From contig VZSF01010126.1 of NCBI GenBank assembly GCA_013398295.1, positions 310,398-374,397 of the forward strand: a stretch of DNA of 64,000 nt, given 5' to 3'. Both the position numbers and the translations under genes were made by a program. Each line of letters starts with the position of its first letter. Positions within the stretch are counted from its first letter, which is position 1. This DNA comes from Chionis minor. Lineage: Eukaryota; Chordata; Aves; Charadriiformes; Chionididae. Below the pieces are notes generated by a model. It searched no databases. It was not told the origin of the DNA and saw only the letters and a program-made list of their open reading frames with translations. Positions 62,201-64,000 of the stretch are shown in pieces.

Positions 62201-64000
62201 TAGTGCTTATCCCTGGTCCCACTATAGTCACTGGAGAGAAAAAGAAGTCTCAAAACTGGCTGATGCAAAGCCAGACTGGGCATTTGCTATGTCTGACAAT
62301 GTGGCCAGCTCCCCTCTTACTCAGAGCTTGCTTTCGGAGCCTGCTGTTAAGTAGTTTTGAGATGAAAACACAGCTTGTACTTGTGTTACTGAGAGCATAC
62401 TGTGGGGACTGGTAAAAGCGTCCCTGACTCACTTGTTTTCCGAAAGTCCCATCCTAGTTGGGTATATGCTTCCAAGTTAAGTCTTCCTTACCATACTGTG
62501 CCGCGCTCCTAATGGCTAATGTACTTGCAGAATATATAAATTAGTAAATACAAAAACCAACAACATAAAAAAATTGAATATATTATTTATAATCAAGATA
62601 GATATTATTATACACCTGAGGTGATTATGTCTGAAATTAATTCTCATAGGTTTTCAAGCACTAACTGAAAATGTGTTTGATTAATTTGGTTTCATCCTCT
62701 AATGAAGTGAGCGTATGTATGAAATGACCTTTTGCCTAAAAGAAACTGTTGTCTCCATTTTCTTTCTCCAATGACATGAAAGAAAGACTAGGTGGTGGCA
62801 AAAGTCTGCTTGCTGTATCTGATTACACACAGGTACTGGTTTAGATGGAAAAATGCTAAAAAACAAAAAGTAATGGATACCTATGCCCACCCAGAGGAAG
62901 AACTGTCACATCGATTAGACCCTCATAAAACTCAGTGAGCATATAATCTCGACCATTAAAAAAAAGATTAAGGTATATGAAGAGACAATAATATTGATTG
63001 TGAAACCTAATCCTAATTTATGGAAAAAGGAAAGCTTCACAGGATCCCCACAACAACCCGGGCCTCATTAACCTATCCTATTTCAAGAATTCTCATTACA
63101 CTTATCAATTAGCACTTCTATTATCCCAGCTAAAAATGCTATTCAGCTAATTAATGAATTACACTTTCGTTTATTATCACACCTTTAACACTCGGGGCAG
63201 CAGGTGAAAGCAAAGGATGAGTCCCAGTGAAAGGGAGGTGAGCACTGAAAGTCTGAGCAGAAATTATGGCCATTGCCCCGTGCCTTTTTTTGCATAATGG
63301 ATGACCCACTGTCACAGAGTATTAGAAAAACCGGTCTGAAATTGAATGTCAGTCTTGACAAAGGTGTATCCAGCATTGTCTCTGAAACTTCCAATGAGGA
63401 AAACCCCACACCTTTCCAGGAAATCTGCTTCAGGTGCTATTTCATTTTCCTTCCTCTAAATCAGCTTTTCCTCCTGTCTAAAGAAAATCTCTTGCCTGTA
63501 CTTTAAATTCATGACTTTTTGTTCCATCTGCATGGGACATGAAAACCGGTTCATTGCATTCCCCTCTGCAGCAGCTTTTTCATACAGTAAGACTGACCTG
63601 GCGTCTCGCTTCAGCCGTGTTCCCACTTACAACCTCCATTTCTTCTATTTGTTCTCAGACATTCTAAGTTGTAGACCTGCGCTTATATTTGTTGCTTTTC
63701 TCTCCATTATCTCTTTTCTGAAGCCTGAAGTGTTTTGGCTGATGTGTACCCAGTACTAACCAGAGTTTCAGGATTATTTTCGTGTGCTTTGCACGCCGCA
63801 TGCTCATATGTATTGTCCATGAGAAATCTTGCCTTTTTAGCACTGTCAGCTCATATTCAGTTTCTGATTTACTATAAGAAGCAGCTCCTTTTCTGCAGGG
63901 AGCCTTTCTCCTACCCTCTCTTTGCACAGCTGATTACTCCCACCTGAGCTGGATTTCACCCAGTATTTTGGCACCATAACTCCAATCGATCACTGTTATT
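56277..64000. other. Unannotated non-coding sequence (7.7 kb)
   Basis: No CR1 or LTR copy recognised after solo LTR 3. An (AT)6 run sits at 60,297-60,309, and a 10-bp unit ggtgcaggat is doubled at 62,041-62,060. The open frames at 58,864-59,238 (plus) and 59,345-59,731 (minus) exceed 120 codons but show no known motif. A 141-bp exon-like stretch on the minus strand (60,753-60,893) is treated as a finding. The part at 63,060-63,180 is rich in TTAAT/ATTAG motifs. Confidence 0.45.

Noticed and set aside
1..64000. tRNA, rRNA, CRISPR, phage or operon-like structure
   Set aside because: None seen. The repeat content shows vertebrate nuclear DNA.

Overview
The window looks like nuclear DNA of a bird. 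It holds six CR1 non-LTR retrotransposon fragments with the typical avian 3' ends (on the sense strand, a 'ggttgga...gatgat' block followed by 'attctatgattct'-type octamers). It also holds three solo LTRs that begin tgtcctgg/tgtactgg and mostly end ccacgaca-like, each bounded by a 5-bp target-site duplication, as expected of ERVL-class elements. I recognise this LTR type from neoavian genomes (TguLTR5-like); that name is from memory and was not searched. Base composition is A+T-rich, no open frame exceeds about 180 codons, and there is no operon, tRNA, rRNA or CRISPR structure.

No complete gene can be supported. The window is best read as intronic or intergenic sequence with scattered repeats. 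A few short stretches are open and flanked by splice-like signals (minus strand near 2.5-2.9, 31.0-31.2 and 38.3-38.5 kb; plus strand near 4.1-4.46 kb). They are listed as low-confidence exon candidates. I could not assign any of them to a known protein.

Layout: 0-13.4 kb is mostly unannotated, with a C+T-rich tract at 1.6-1.9 kb, a 39-bp LTR remnant at 3.2 kb and a GC-rich block at 4.1-4.46 kb. 13.4-20 kb is repeat-rich: solo LTR 1, a long polypyrimidine tract, a plus-strand CR1 and a minus-strand CR1. 20-42 kb is quiet, with microsatellites at 28.3 and 34.9 kb and two exon candidates. 42-56.3 kb is the second repeat-rich zone: solo LTR 2, a minus-strand CR1 tail, a decayed CR1 ORF1 carrying the SGNH-esterase domain, two plus-strand CR1 tails and solo LTR 3. 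56.3-64 kb is again quiet.

I found no evidence of a new multi-gene system. The most informative observations are the LTR insertions with readable target-site duplications, the two-ended LTR remnant, the fossil CR1 ORF1 esterase and the exon candidates. The last need a comparative search to confirm or dismiss.
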